Below, piece by piece: positions 43,961-52,404 of a stretch of DNA of 64,000 nt. Each line of letters opens with the position of its first letter. The first letter of the stretch is position 1. A program made the position numbers and the translations under genes. Source of the DNA: Leucobacter sp. 7(1) (GTDB lineage Bacteria > Actinomycetota > Actinomycetes > Actinomycetales > Microbacteriaceae); contig NZ_FUID01000052.1 of the NCBI RefSeq assembly GCF_900163635.1, positions 1-64,000 on the forward strand. Reading direction: 5' to 3'. The notes under the pieces were generated by a model. That model worked only from the letters and a program-made list of their open reading frames with translations, did no database searches and was not told the DNA's origin.

Positions 43961-44866
43961 TCACGAGCTGGAGATCGCCGAGCCGTTGACCTCGTGGGTG
44001 ACCCCGCGAGAGATCTCACGCACGGCATGCTCGAGCCCGTCCACTCGGGTATCCAGCTTGTCCATCCGGGAATCGAGACCATCCATCCGGGAATCGAGCT
44101 TATCCATCCGGGAATCGAGTGCGGTGAATCTGACGTCAAACAGGGTCTCCATCGCGGTGAAGCGGACGTCAAGCTGGGTCTGTGTCGCCGTGGCGTGCGC
44201 TTCGAGCTGGGCCTGCGTCGCCGTCGCATGCGCCTGCAGCTGCGCCTGCGTCGTCGTTGCCAGGTGGTCCAGCGTCCCGCGAACGGCGGTGGAGTGTGTG
44301 TCGAGTTGGTGCTGCGTCGTCTCGGCATGTGTCGCGAGATCTTTGGCGAGCGACTCCACTTGGTGCTGCATCGTCTCGGCATGTGTCGCGAGATCTTTGG
44401 CGAGCGACACCACCTGGCGCTGCATTCCGTCGGTATGCGTGTCGAGCTGACGCTGCATTCCCTCGGTGTGCATGGCGAACTGGCCCTGCATTCCATCGGT
44501 GTGCATGGCGAACTGGCCCTGCATTCCCTCGATGTGCACGGCAAGCTGGCGCTGCATTCCCTTGGCGTGCGTCTCCATCCGACTGTGTAGTCCCGAGAGC
44601 TGGGCGACGATAGCTCCCTGCATGCCGGCGGAGTGTGTCACCGTCTGATCCTTCAATGCCTCAAACTGGCCTACCCACCGCTCGTCCGTCGCCGCCCAGT
44701 GTGTTTCCATGAGCGCCTGGAGCAGGTCATAGCGGGTCCCGAGTTCGGCCCTCAATGAGGTCATCATCCGATTCAAGAACCAGGGAATAATGCTCACGAG
44801 TGCCGCGAGCGTCGCGGCCAGCACACCAATCAAGCTCCACATCTGTGGTTCGTTCATGGGGATCAT
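43961..44866 (-). CDS. Membrane-anchored protein with 11-residue (hendecad) coiled-coil repeats
   Basis: 301 residues, no family recognised. One membrane segment (about 9-31) is followed by a basic stretch. From about residue 81, hendecad units such as GMQGQFAMHTD and ATQAQLEAHAT run to 248, interrupted by two 18-residue units (hendecad plus heptad, ending LAKDLATHAE). Then come heptads (SRMDKLD, SRMDGLD, TRVDGLE). Hendecads favour a right-handed, nearly straight coiled coil, so this should be a long stalk ending in a left-handed segment. The DNA has near-identical 33- and 54-bp repeats, so units were duplicated recently. It has a poor ribosome site; start ATG 44866 or Met4. Confidence 0.75.
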   Translation of the reverse strand: MIPMNEPQMWSLIGVLAATLAALVSIIPWFLNRMMTSLRAELGTRYDLLQALMETHWAATDERWVGQFEALKDQTVTHSAGMQGAIVAQLSGLHSRMETHAKGMQRQLAVHIEGMQGQFAMHTDGMQGQFAMHTEGMQRQLDTHTDGMQRQVVSLAKDLATHAETMQHQVESLAKDLATHAETTQHQLDTHSTAVRGTLDHLATTTQAQLQAHATATQAQLEAHATATQTQLDVRFTAMETLFDVRFTALDSRMDKLDSRMDGLDSRMDKLDTRVDGLEHAVREISRGVTHEVNGSAISSS

Positions 44867-45014
44867 GCCTCACATTCTGCGTTAGGGATCCCCATATTTC
44901 CAGCGCTGCACCGAGTTTCTTGCGCGTCGAGCCACATCTGTGGATAAGCGCGCTCGCTGCGGCTCTATACCGGGCTTGTGGAGGACGCTCGGGGCCACGA
45001 ACGGAGCAGCTCCC

Positions 45015-46496
45015 CTACTGCAGAGCTGAGGTGAGACGGGCGAGGCCGTCAAGCAGTTGCGAGCGCAGTGGCTGCTGCATCCACTCGTCCAGGGTCAGCT
45101 CTCGGGAGTTTGCCCGATACTCGTCGCTCACCGCGTCAAGGTCCCGCACGAAGCTCTTCCCGTGCACAACCATCGAGATCTCCATGTTCAGGCCGAATGA
45201 GCGCTGATCCATGTTCGAGGAACCCACAACCGCAACTGCATCGTCGATCGCGAAGTGCTTGGAGTGCAAAATGATCGGCGGGCGGTACATCCAGATCCGG
45301 ACACCCGCACGCAGCAGTTCCTCGTAGTAGGAGCGCTGGGCGTGATAGACAACGGCTTGATCACCCGTTTCGGACACGAACAGTTCCACCTCAACGCCGC
45401 GCGCGGTCGCCGCGCGGAGGGCGTTCATGATCGAGCCGTCGGGCACAAAATACGGACTCGTGATGCTGATCCGGCGCTGCGCCATGTACAGCAGGGACAC
45501 AAACACCTGTAGGTTGTTTTCGCCCTCGTAACCCGGCCCGCTCGGCACGATCTGGCACTCAAGCATGCCCGGCTGCTCAACGGCCTCGAGCGGGTCCGCG
45601 AGATTTGTCAGGTATTCACCGGTCTCGAGGTACCAGTCCCCCTGGAACACGGCTTCGAGCCCGAGCACGATGGGCCCCTCGACGCGAACCATCAGATCCT
45701 TCCAATGGAGCCCGCGACGGTGGTTTGACGGCTTGTTGTAGCTCGAATCCACAAGGTTCTGGGATCCCATGAACCCCACCCGGCCATCCACCACGACAAG
45801 CTTCCGGTGGTTGCGCAGATCGGGTCGCTGGTACTCGCCCCGCCAGGGCCGCACCGGGAGCATATAGGCCCACTCCGCCCCCATGTCGTCGAGACTTTGA
45901 GCGGTGCGCCTGGTGCCCGGGTTCCGCACGGCCGAGATGTGATCCAGCAGCACGCGCACGTGCACGCCGCGCTGCACGGCCTCCCGCATCGCGGTGAAGA
46001 TCCCGTCGGTCGCGTCGTCATGCACCAGGATGTAGAACTCGACGTGGACATAGTCAGTCGCCTCGCGGATTGCCGCGGCCATCTGCGCCAGCGAGTCCTC
46101 ATAGTCGATTGTCATCGTGGCGGCGTTCCCCCGCAGCATGGGCTGCGCGCCCAGCGAACGACCAAGCTGCACGACCCCGCGCAACTCCGGTTCGAGGTGT
46201 TCCTCAGCCGCAGTCAGGCCGTTCTCCTCGCGCTCCGCGATCTGCGACACGAACTGGTTGATCGCTTCCTGCTTCTGCTCGCGCTCCCGCGGGAGCCGCT
46301 TGCTTCCGATGATCAGGAACAGCAGGAGCCCCGGCACCGGGAGTAGGAAGATCGCGAGCAGCCAGGCCATACCGGCAGTGGGACGGCGGTTGCGTGGAAC
46401 GACAAACAGCGCCACGATCCGCACCACGTTGTCGATGATGAGGAACGCGAGCGTCCACCAGAAGGGCCAGTTCAAGCCAAACCAGTTCGTATCCAT
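45015..46496 (-). CDS. cls: Cardiolipin synthase (phospholipase D family)
   Basis: 493 residues from the ATG at 46496, preceded by GGAGAGGG. Two N-terminal membrane helices (about 9-30 and 38-60) precede two PLD domains. The first HKD motif is in LRNHRKLVVVDGRVG and the second in LHSKHFAIDDAVAVVGSSN. The enzyme joins two phosphatidylglycerol molecules into cardiolipin at the cytoplasmic membrane. The upstream 59-residue membrane protein (46628-46807) is on the same strand and may be cotranscribed. Confidence 0.93.
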   Translation of the reverse strand: MDTNWFGLNWPFWWTLAFLIIDNVVRIVALFVVPRNRRPTAGMAWLLAIFLLPVPGLLLFLIIGSKRLPREREQKQEAINQFVSQIAEREENGLTAAEEHLEPELRGVVQLGRSLGAQPMLRGNAATMTIDYEDSLAQMAAAIREATDYVHVEFYILVHDDATDGIFTAMREAVQRGVHVRVLLDHISAVRNPGTRRTAQSLDDMGAEWAYMLPVRPWRGEYQRPDLRNHRKLVVVDGRVGFMGSQNLVDSSYNKPSNHRRGLHWKDLMVRVEGPIVLGLEAVFQGDWYLETGEYLTNLADPLEAVEQPGMLECQIVPSGPGYEGENNLQVFVSLLYMAQRRISITSPYFVPDGSIMNALRAATARGVEVELFVSETGDQAVVYHAQRSYYEELLRAGVRIWMYRPPIILHSKHFAIDDAVAVVGSSNMDQRSFGLNMEISMVVHGKSFVRDLDAVSDEYRANSRELTLDEWMQQPLRSQLLDGLARLTSALQ

Positions 46497-46627
46497 GCGC
46501 GCCCTCTCCACCGCAGCACCGCTCGCGCAGCAGCACCGAACGATCAGGGTCGCGCGTACGCGCGCCCATGCTACATACTGTAGCGGGCACCACCGACGTC
46601 ACCGGGCGCGGCGACGGAACCGACGAG

Positions 46628-46807
46628 CTACGTGTCGTCGCGCGTGGGAAGCCCGGCCTTTGCCCGCTCCTCCGCGCTGATGCGCTCGTATACGCGACGC
46701 TCAGTGCGATCAGCGCGCAAAATCAGGCGCAGCACGAGCCAGAAGAAGAGCCCGATCAACACGGTCGGGGTCAGCGACCAGATCGCGTTCATCCACCAGT
46801 TATCCAT
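46628..46807 (-). CDS. Small single-pass membrane protein (59 residues)
   Basis: An ATG at 46807 with a -10 element (TAGAGT) six bases before it opens a 59-residue frame: MDNWWMNAIWSLTPT, a membrane segment (VLIGLFFWLVLRLILR), then a charged amphipathic tail (RTERRVYERISAEERAKAG). The codon pattern (G/C at third positions), a good promoter and the topology support a real gene. It lies between lysS and cls on their strand. Similar short proteins next to lysS are annotated as hypothetical in Microbacteriaceae; function unknown. Confidence 0.7.
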   Translation of the reverse strand: MDNWWMNAIWSLTPTVLIGLFFWLVLRLILRADRTERRVYERISAEERAKAGLPTRDDT

Positions 46808-46813
46808 ACAGCC

Positions 46814-46819
46814 ACTCTA
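46814..46819 (-). promoter_or_regulatory. Leaderless-type -10 element of the 59-residue protein
   Basis: TAGAGT lies six bases before the ATG at 46807. Confidence 0.5.
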
Positions 46820-46845
46820 CCTGCTCTGTACCCGGGAAGCCTGTG

Positions 46846-46875
46846 TGCGCGGGGAGCGAGACCGCTCCCCGCGCA
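46846..46875 (-). terminator. Terminator of lysS
   Basis: TGCGCGGGGAGCG and its complement form a perfect 13-bp stem with an AGAC loop, 11 bases past the lysS stop. Confidence 0.8.
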
Positions 46876-46886
46876 GCGCACCAGTG

Positions 46887-48449
46887 CTACTTGACGAGCG
46901 GGAACAGGATCGTCTCGCGGATCCCAAGACCAGTGAGGGTCATCAGCAGGCGATCCATGCCCATGCCCATGCCTCCGGACGGCGGCATACCGTGCTCAAG
47001 TGCGCGCAAGAACTCCTCGTCAACGCCCATCGCTTCATCGTCGCCGCGAGCGGCCTCGGCCGCCTGCTGCACAAAGCGCTCGCGCTGCACAACCGGATCC
47101 ACGAGTTCCGAGTAGCCGGTTGCCAGCTCGAAGCCACGCACGTACAGATCCCATTTCTCGACGACGCCCGGGATCGAGCGGTGGTGGCGCGTCAGCGGGC
47201 TCGTCTCCACGGGGAAGTCCATCACGAAGGTGGGGCGGGTCAGCCCGTCCTTCACGAAGTGTTCCCACAGCTCCTCGACGAGCTTGCCGTGGTTGGGCAG
47301 CTTCACCTCGACGCCCTCGGCATCGGCGATCGCCTGCAGTTCAGCAACCGACGTCTCGGGGGTGACCTCGCGCCCGGCCGCTTCGGAGAGCGTGCCGTAC
47401 ATCGAGATGCGATCCCACTCGCCACCCAGGTCGAACAACGTACCGTCCGCCCACTCGACGACGTGCGTGCCCTCACGGTCCGTGCCCACGTTCGCAGCGA
47501 GCGCGGAGTTCTGCACGAGATCCTGCGTCAGGTCAGCGATGCCGTTGTAGTCGGTGTAGGCCTGGTACGCCTCGAGCATCGCAAACTCGGGACTGTGGGT
47601 GGAATCCGCGCCCTCGTTGCGGAAGTTGCGGTTGATCTCGAAGACCCGCTCCATGCCACCGACAACTGCCCGCTTGAGGTACAGCTCGGGGGCGATACGG
47701 AGGAACAGCTCGGTGTCGAACGCGTTCGAGTGCGTCACGAACGGGCGCGCCGAGGCGCCGCCGTGCATGGTCTGCAACATCGGGGTCTCCGCCTCGATGA
47801 AGTCGCGCTCGGCGAAGGTCTGCCGCAGGCTCGCCATCGTACGCGCGCGGGTCACGACATTACGACGTGCCTGCTCGCGCTGGATCAGGTCGAGGTAGCG
47901 CTGGCGGACCCGCGTCTCCTCGTTGAGCTCCGCGTACATGTTTGGCAGCGGCGCAAGCGCCTTCGCCGCGATCTGCCACTCACGGACCATGATCGACAGC
48001 TCACCGCGGCGGCTCGAAATGACCTCGCCGCTCACGAACAGGTGGTCGCCCAGGTCGACAAGTTCCTTGTACTCGGCGAGCGATGCTTCGCCCACCTCCG
48101 CGAGGCTCACCATCACCTGCAGGCGCGTGCCGTCGCCCGCCTGCAACGAGCCGAAGCAGAGCTTGCCCGTGTTGCGCTGGAACACGACGCGGCCGGCAAT
48201 TCCGACAGTCGCACCCGATGCGGTGTCCGGGGTCTCCTCCAGGTGACCCCACTGCGCACGCACGGCGGGAATCGTCGTTGTGACCGGCACCGCGACCGGG
48301 TATGCGCCGCCGCCGAGTTCGGCGCCGGCGTTGAGCTTGTCGCGCTTCTCCAGGCGCACGCGCTTCTGTTCAAACACTTCCTCGGCGCTGATGGCCGAGG
48401 TGGCATCGTCCGGGGTTGCGGGTGCGTTGGCTGCGCTCTGATCACTCAT
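46887..48449 (-). CDS. lysS: Lysyl-tRNA synthetase, class II
   Basis: 520 residues. An N-terminal OB-fold anticodon-binding domain (about 75-185) precedes the class II core: motif 2 MERVFEINRNFRNEG and motif 3 GMPPSGGMGMGMDRLLMT near the C-terminus. Lys recognition region ELYLKRAVVGG is present. It charges tRNA-Lys in the cytosol. GGAGG precedes the ATG. The gene sits downstream of the folate/DUF2520 run, but panC, panD and coaX, often in between in actinobacteria, are missing. Confidence 0.97.
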   Translation of the reverse strand: MSDQSAANAPATPDDATSAISAEEVFEQKRVRLEKRDKLNAGAELGGGAYPVAVPVTTTIPAVRAQWGHLEETPDTASGATVGIAGRVVFQRNTGKLCFGSLQAGDGTRLQVMVSLAEVGEASLAEYKELVDLGDHLFVSGEVISSRRGELSIMVREWQIAAKALAPLPNMYAELNEETRVRQRYLDLIQREQARRNVVTRARTMASLRQTFAERDFIEAETPMLQTMHGGASARPFVTHSNAFDTELFLRIAPELYLKRAVVGGMERVFEINRNFRNEGADSTHSPEFAMLEAYQAYTDYNGIADLTQDLVQNSALAANVGTDREGTHVVEWADGTLFDLGGEWDRISMYGTLSEAAGREVTPETSVAELQAIADAEGVEVKLPNHGKLVEELWEHFVKDGLTRPTFVMDFPVETSPLTRHHRSIPGVVEKWDLYVRGFELATGYSELVDPVVQRERFVQQAAEAARGDDEAMGVDEEFLRALEHGMPPSGGMGMGMDRLLMTLTGLGIRETILFPLVK

Positions 48450-48575
48450 TGGGGGTGGGTCCTCCGTTGGGGCTGACGTACCCGTCTATCCTAGGCCAGA
48501 CGCCGAGCCGCGGTGGTTTCCCGCTAGATTCCGCGGGAGCCTCATCGCAGCGTGGGCCGCCCCCACCACTACGAA

Positions 48576-48655
48576 GGAGATACACGCGCCACGTCCCGGT
48601 TTCGGCGAAAAATCTCCGTGAAACTCGTGAGTCTCCGTGGAAATCGTGAATCTCC
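48576..48655. repeat. Dispersed palindromic element, copy A
   Basis: GGAGATACACG (48576-48586) is followed by 20 unrelated bases and then a 30-base block (48607-48636) starting GAAAAATCTCCG, 27/30 identical to copy B at 62028-62057. Here an extra 19-base unit (to 48655) ends in CGTGAATCTCC, which pairs with the first arm. The spacing arm-20-block is the same in both copies. Confidence 0.8.
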
Positions 48656-48717
48656 AAAGAGCGAATCGGCGGGCACGAGTACGCGTAGCGACCTTTGGCT
48701 GCCCGGTTTGCACGGGG

Positions 48718-48783
48718 TACCCGGGCAACTCGGGCAACCGGCGTACCCGGGCAACCGGCGTACCCGGGCGACCCGGGCAGCCG
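48718..48783. repeat. Imperfect minisatellite before the DUF2520 stop
   Basis: Three to four tandem units built on GTACCCGGGCAACCGGC, with partial units between, run to the stop codon of the convergently read DUF2520 gene. The related CAGCTCGGGCAG units continue into the gene's end. Confidence 0.8.
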
Positions 48784-48785
48784 GC

Positions 48786-49502
48786 CTACTCAGGCAGCTC
48801 GGGCAGCTCGCGGCCAGCCGCGGCCAGCAGTTCTTCCTCGACAGCGGCGCGCACAACCCCACCCGCCAGGCGATCCGGGCGCTCAATTCCCAGCTCACGG
48901 AGTGCATCGGTGGCCTGGCGCACCACAGCACGCGACAGCTCCCCCGCCGCGGTCATCGCATCCGCGTAGGCCACGCGATCCTGTTCCCGCACCACCACGG
49001 GTTCGGCACCCATCTCGACCGCGAGCGCCTGCCCAATCGGGAGCACGGGCGCGGGGGCCGTCACAGCGATCGTCGCCCCCGCGAGACGTGAGAGATCGAG
49101 GCTCGTCCCGGTGAACACAATCGCCGGGTGCAGCGCCAACGGGATGACCCCGGCCGCAAGCGCCGGCGCGAGCACCGCAGTGCCGTGTTCAGGCGCGGTA
49201 TGGATCACAAGCTGTCCCGGCTGCCACACCCCCGTCGCGGCGAGGCCAGAGGCGAGGCCCGGAAGCTGGTCGCCCGGGACAGCCAGCAGCACAAGTTCCG
49301 ACCGGCGCACAACCTCGGGCACGTCTAGGATCGGCACCCCCGGAAGCATGGCCTCGGCCCGCTCCCGACTCTCAGCGCTCACGGCAGAGATCCCGGTGAT
49401 CGCGTGCCCCGCGCCCGCGAGCGCGCGAGCCAGCACGGGCCCGACCCGACCGGCCCCGACGATACCGACCCCGAGGCGTGACTCAGCGGCTCCCACGTTC
49501 AC
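48786..49502 (-). CDS. Rossmann/DUF2520-domain protein
   Basis: 238 residues. An N-terminal NAD(P)-binding fold (GVGIVGAGRVGPVLARALAG at about 10-29) is followed by the helical DUF2520 domain. It resembles 6-phosphogluconate dehydrogenase-like reductases. In mycobacteria the orthologue lies directly before panC. The GTG start overlaps the PH-protein stop (GTGA). The C-terminal residues ELPELPE come from a short repeat. Reaction unknown. Confidence 0.85.
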   Translation of the reverse strand: MNVGAAESRLGVGIVGAGRVGPVLARALAGAGHAITGISAVSAESRERAEAMLPGVPILDVPEVVRRSELVLLAVPGDQLPGLASGLAATGVWQPGQLVIHTAPEHGTAVLAPALAAGVIPLALHPAIVFTGTSLDLSRLAGATIAVTAPAPVLPIGQALAVEMGAEPVVVREQDRVAYADAMTAAGELSRAVVRQATDALRELGIERPDRLAGGVVRAAVEEELLAAAGRELPELPE

Positions 49503-51331
49503 AGGGTCGCCTCCGGATCCGCATGACGAGGTGCCGGGGCCGCGCCCCCAGCGTGAGCTCGCGCGATCCGGTCGGCCTCAGCGCCTTGAATGCGAAGCAC
49601 GGCCGCTGCCAGTGCGTCGAACGTGCGCTGCGCGTCACCGAGTCCGAGCCCACGCACCTCCATTCGCACCGGGCCGAGCACGGTGTGTGCCTGAATCGAC
49701 GCGAGATCCAGCGCTCGGTGCACAAGCGGCCTGCGCAGCTGCACGGACTGCGCCCGGACAATGGGCATCACGGACAGGGAGCGCGTCATGACGCCGCGCC
49801 GGATCCGGAGCGTTGCGTCTTCGGTGCCGAGACCCTCGATCGCGATTCCGGCGCGCTTCCGACCCCACCACAGCACCCATCCGGCTCGGGGCCCGGCACC
49901 GAGGTAGCCGCGGGCAGGGCCACTCAAACCGTCGCGGAGCGCGGCGATCTCCGCGTCGTCATCCCCGATGCCGGGCAGCAGGGTGTCTAGCACGCGCAGC
50001 ACATCGGCCTCGAGTCCGACAGGGAGCACAACGTTCTGGGAGCTGTTCTGGCCACCCTGGGCGACGGAGTGGCCCGCGGTGGTGATGCGCACCTTCCACC
50101 AGCCGAGCGGGCGCCAGAACAGCGGCTGCCGTGCCTCAACGGCGTGGATTCGGCCAAAGGGAATCGTCTCGGTCATCGTGGAGGTGAGCCCAGCACCGGT
50201 GCGGACGGTGTCACGACCCCGCGAGAGCGTGAAGTTGAAGCCCTTGTTGAACTGCCCCAGCATAACGCCCGCCATCACGATGATCATCGGGATGATGCCG
50301 AAAATCAGATACGGCGACAGGATCGCCCCGCCGATCACCACGGCGAGCACCACGAGCACCAGAGAGACCGCTTCCCAGCTCAGCGCGATGCTGCCCAGCA
50401 GCCGGCCCACGGGAACCTTCACGAGTGACTGCGCGGCGAGCGCCTCCGCGTCCACGTCGGTGTCGATGAAATCCTGCGCGCGTCCCACGAGCCCGTCCGC
50501 TGCGGCAAGCACCGCCCCGTCAAGGCCGATGGCATCGCCACCTCGGATCTCGGTAATCGACGCGGCCGCTCCTCCGGTCCCGTTCCGTTTCTCCGCGGCG
50601 CGGCGCAGGATCTGCTCGCGCACGGTTTTCGCGTCCTGGTGGCCGAGGTATGCAAGCTCGACAGTGCCGCCCTGCCCGGCGGTCACGATCTGGATCTTGG
50701 TGAGCCCGAGGGCGCGCGCCAGCATGGGCCGCTGCAGATTCACGCTCTGAATGCGCTCGAGGGGTGCGCGCCGGTGGTTGCGGAACACAATGCCACTGCG
50801 CGTCTCGACGGCCTCGTCCGTAATCCGATAGGTCGCGAATCGCCACATGAGCCACGAGATGCCGACGATCAGGAGGATCAGTACGAGGGCGCCACCGAGC
50901 ACCACAACCAGGAGCCCGCGCTCCATGATGAAGGTAATCAGGTCCGCTTCATCGACCGCTGAGGTTGCGGCTTCGGATTCAAGCAGATCGCCTGCGAAAA
51001 ATAGTTCGACGAGGCGGTCGCGGAAGTTCGCGATGACGATACCGGCGATCACCAGCAGTGCAAGGCCACCCCGCAGCAGCGGGGAGAGCGGATGCATACG
51101 GCGCCAGCCCTCCGCATCGGGGGTGCCGGGGAGGGCCGCGGGTGTCAGGGGCGCTGCGGCCGGATCAGGCTGTGCTCCAGCACGCTGTGCCGGATCAGCC
51201 AGTGCCGGATCAGGCTGTGCCGGATCAGGCTGTGCTCCAGCAGGCTGTGCCGGAACAGGCTGTGCCGGAACAGGCTGTGCCGGATCAGCCGGTACTCGAT
51301 CAGGCAGCGAGTGCGGGTCGGACTGGCTCAC
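49499..51331 (-). CDS. Multi-domain bacterial PH (YdbT-like) membrane protein
   Basis: 610 residues. A Pro/Ala/Gln-rich N-terminus of about 60 residues is built on pentapeptide units like PAQPV and PAQPD. It is followed by membrane helices and three bacterial PH (bPH2/DUF304) domains, each opening near a TYRITDEAVETRSGIVFRNH-like strand. Members are linked to membrane fluidity or stress but have no fixed role. It overlaps both neighbours by four bases (GTGA), so it is translated as part of the run. Confidence 0.85.
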   Translation of the reverse strand: MSQSDPHSLPDRVPADPAQPVPAQPVPAQPAGAQPDPAQPDPALADPAQRAGAQPDPAAAPLTPAALPGTPDAEGWRRMHPLSPLLRGGLALLVIAGIVIANFRDRLVELFFAGDLLESEAATSAVDEADLITFIMERGLLVVVLGGALVLILLIVGISWLMWRFATYRITDEAVETRSGIVFRNHRRAPLERIQSVNLQRPMLARALGLTKIQIVTAGQGGTVELAYLGHQDAKTVREQILRRAAEKRNGTGGAAASITEIRGGDAIGLDGAVLAAADGLVGRAQDFIDTDVDAEALAAQSLVKVPVGRLLGSIALSWEAVSLVLVVLAVVIGGAILSPYLIFGIIPMIIVMAGVMLGQFNKGFNFTLSRGRDTVRTGAGLTSTMTETIPFGRIHAVEARQPLFWRPLGWWKVRITTAGHSVAQGGQNSSQNVVLPVGLEADVLRVLDTLLPGIGDDDAEIAALRDGLSGPARGYLGAGPRAGWVLWWGRKRAGIAIEGLGTEDATLRIRRGVMTRSLSVMPIVRAQSVQLRRPLVHRALDLASIQAHTVLGPVRMEVRGLGLGDAQRTFDALAAAVLRIQGAEADRIARAHAGGAAPAPRHADPEATL

Positions 51332-51858
51332 AGTCCCGACCGCCGGGTCTCGGCGAGCATCACGAGCCGGTCGCGCAGTGCCTCAGCGTCCTCCGCTTTC
51401 AGACCAGGTAACTGCACGCCGGTCGCGGCCGACGCCGTCACGAACTTGAGCGTCGCGAGTCCGAGGGCGCGCAGCAGCGGCCCACGGGTCACATCGACGA
51501 GTTGGAGCCGACCGTAGGGCACGGCGATGACGCGCTCGAACATGATTCCGCGTCGGAAGAGCAGGTCATCCTCACGGAGGATGTAGCCGATCGCGCGCAC
51601 GCGGCGGAAGGCAAACAGCGAATTGATGAGCAGCACCACAACCAGGGCCGAGAGGACGAGGATGGGCACCAGGCGCTGGTCACCAGCGTTGAACCAGAGG
51701 ATGAGGCCGACCACGGCGCCGAGCCCGATCGTAAATGCGAGATTCAGAATGAGGTCAGCCCAGGCATACGCCGGGGATACCCGCTGCCAGTCCTCCGTGC
51801 CGGTGGGCCAGGAGGGGTCGGGAGTCGTCGCATCGTGTGGGAGAGCGTCAGTAGTCAC
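51328..51858 (-). CDS. Single bacterial PH-domain membrane protein
   Basis: 176 residues, GTG start. Two membrane helices (about 31-54 and 63-84) precede one bPH2 domain (YILREDDLLFRRGIMFERVI). It pairs with the 610-residue protein downstream, as YdbS pairs with YdbT in Bacillus. A leaderless-type -10 lies seven bases before the start, so a promoter is present here inside the folate run. Confidence 0.85.
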   Translation of the reverse strand: MTTDALPHDATTPDPSWPTGTEDWQRVSPAYAWADLILNLAFTIGLGAVVGLILWFNAGDQRLVPILVLSALVVVLLINSLFAFRRVRAIGYILREDDLLFRRGIMFERVIAVPYGRLQLVDVTRGPLLRALGLATLKFVTASAATGVQLPGLKAEDAEALRDRLVMLAETRRSGL

Positions 51859-51865
51859 GCGGACC

Positions 51866-51871
51866 AGCCTA
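51866..51871 (-). promoter_or_regulatory. Leaderless-type -10 element of the PH-domain pair
   Basis: TAGGCT lies seven bases before the GTG at 51858. Confidence 0.5.
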
Positions 51872-51891
51872 ATCCAACCGTTCCCAGCCTC

Positions 51892-52404
51892 CTACGGCTT
51901 GCGGTAGGCGGCCTGGCCTGCCGGCCCGGGCTCCTCGCCAGTTTCCTCAGTTCTCTCGCCGTCACCGGGCGGAACGCGGCACAGGTGTTCCGTGATCGCC
52001 GCGCACACAATCAGTACTATCCCGCCGCCAAGCACCACGAGCATCGGCACCCAGGTCGTCGCGGGTGCGGGAACGCTACGTCCCAGAAGCGAGAGCGCCA
52101 GCCCACCACCGAATCCGCCGAGTAGTCCGCCAACGAGTTGGCCGGCGCGAGCGGTCGCGAGCAGGCGCACCGCGTGGAACGGGTTGACATCGCCGGCTCG
52201 TTTCAGCACGGCGCGCCGAAGCCGGATTCCCAGCGTCAGCAGTACCGCTGCGATGAGCACCAGCATGACCGCGAGGGAGAGCGGCGGCACGAACGGGGCC
52301 GACCCCCGACCGGACAACGCAAACTGGACAACAAGCCCGATCGCAATGCCCATCGCCGCTGCCGCGAGTACCGCGAGCGGGTTCGTCCGCTCGTCACCGC
52401 GCAT
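51892..52404 (-). CDS. DUF3180 membrane protein
   Basis: 170 residues from the ATG at 52404, four membrane helices (for example LAVLAAAAMGIAIGLVVQFA near the start). DUF3180 proteins follow folK in actinobacteria; the M. tuberculosis counterpart is Rv3605c. It overlaps the folK end by 11 bases. Function unknown. Confidence 0.82.
   Translation of the reverse strand: MRGDERTNPLAVLAAAAMGIAIGLVVQFALSGRGSAPFVPPLSLAVMLVLIAAVLLTLGIRLRRAVLKRAGDVNPFHAVRLLATARAGQLVGGLLGGFGGGLALSLLGRSVPAPATTWVPMLVVLGGGIVLIVCAAITEHLCRVPPGDGERTEETGEEPGPAGQAAYRKP

Larger units (their letters stand above)
48450..48785. other. 336-base gene-free spacer with two repeat structures
   Basis: Between lysS and the DUF2520 gene there is no credible gene. 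The spacer holds the lysS leader (GGAGG near 48465), the palindromic dispersed element (48576-48655) and a minisatellite (48718-48783). In several actinobacteria panC and panD occupy this place. Confidence 0.7.
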
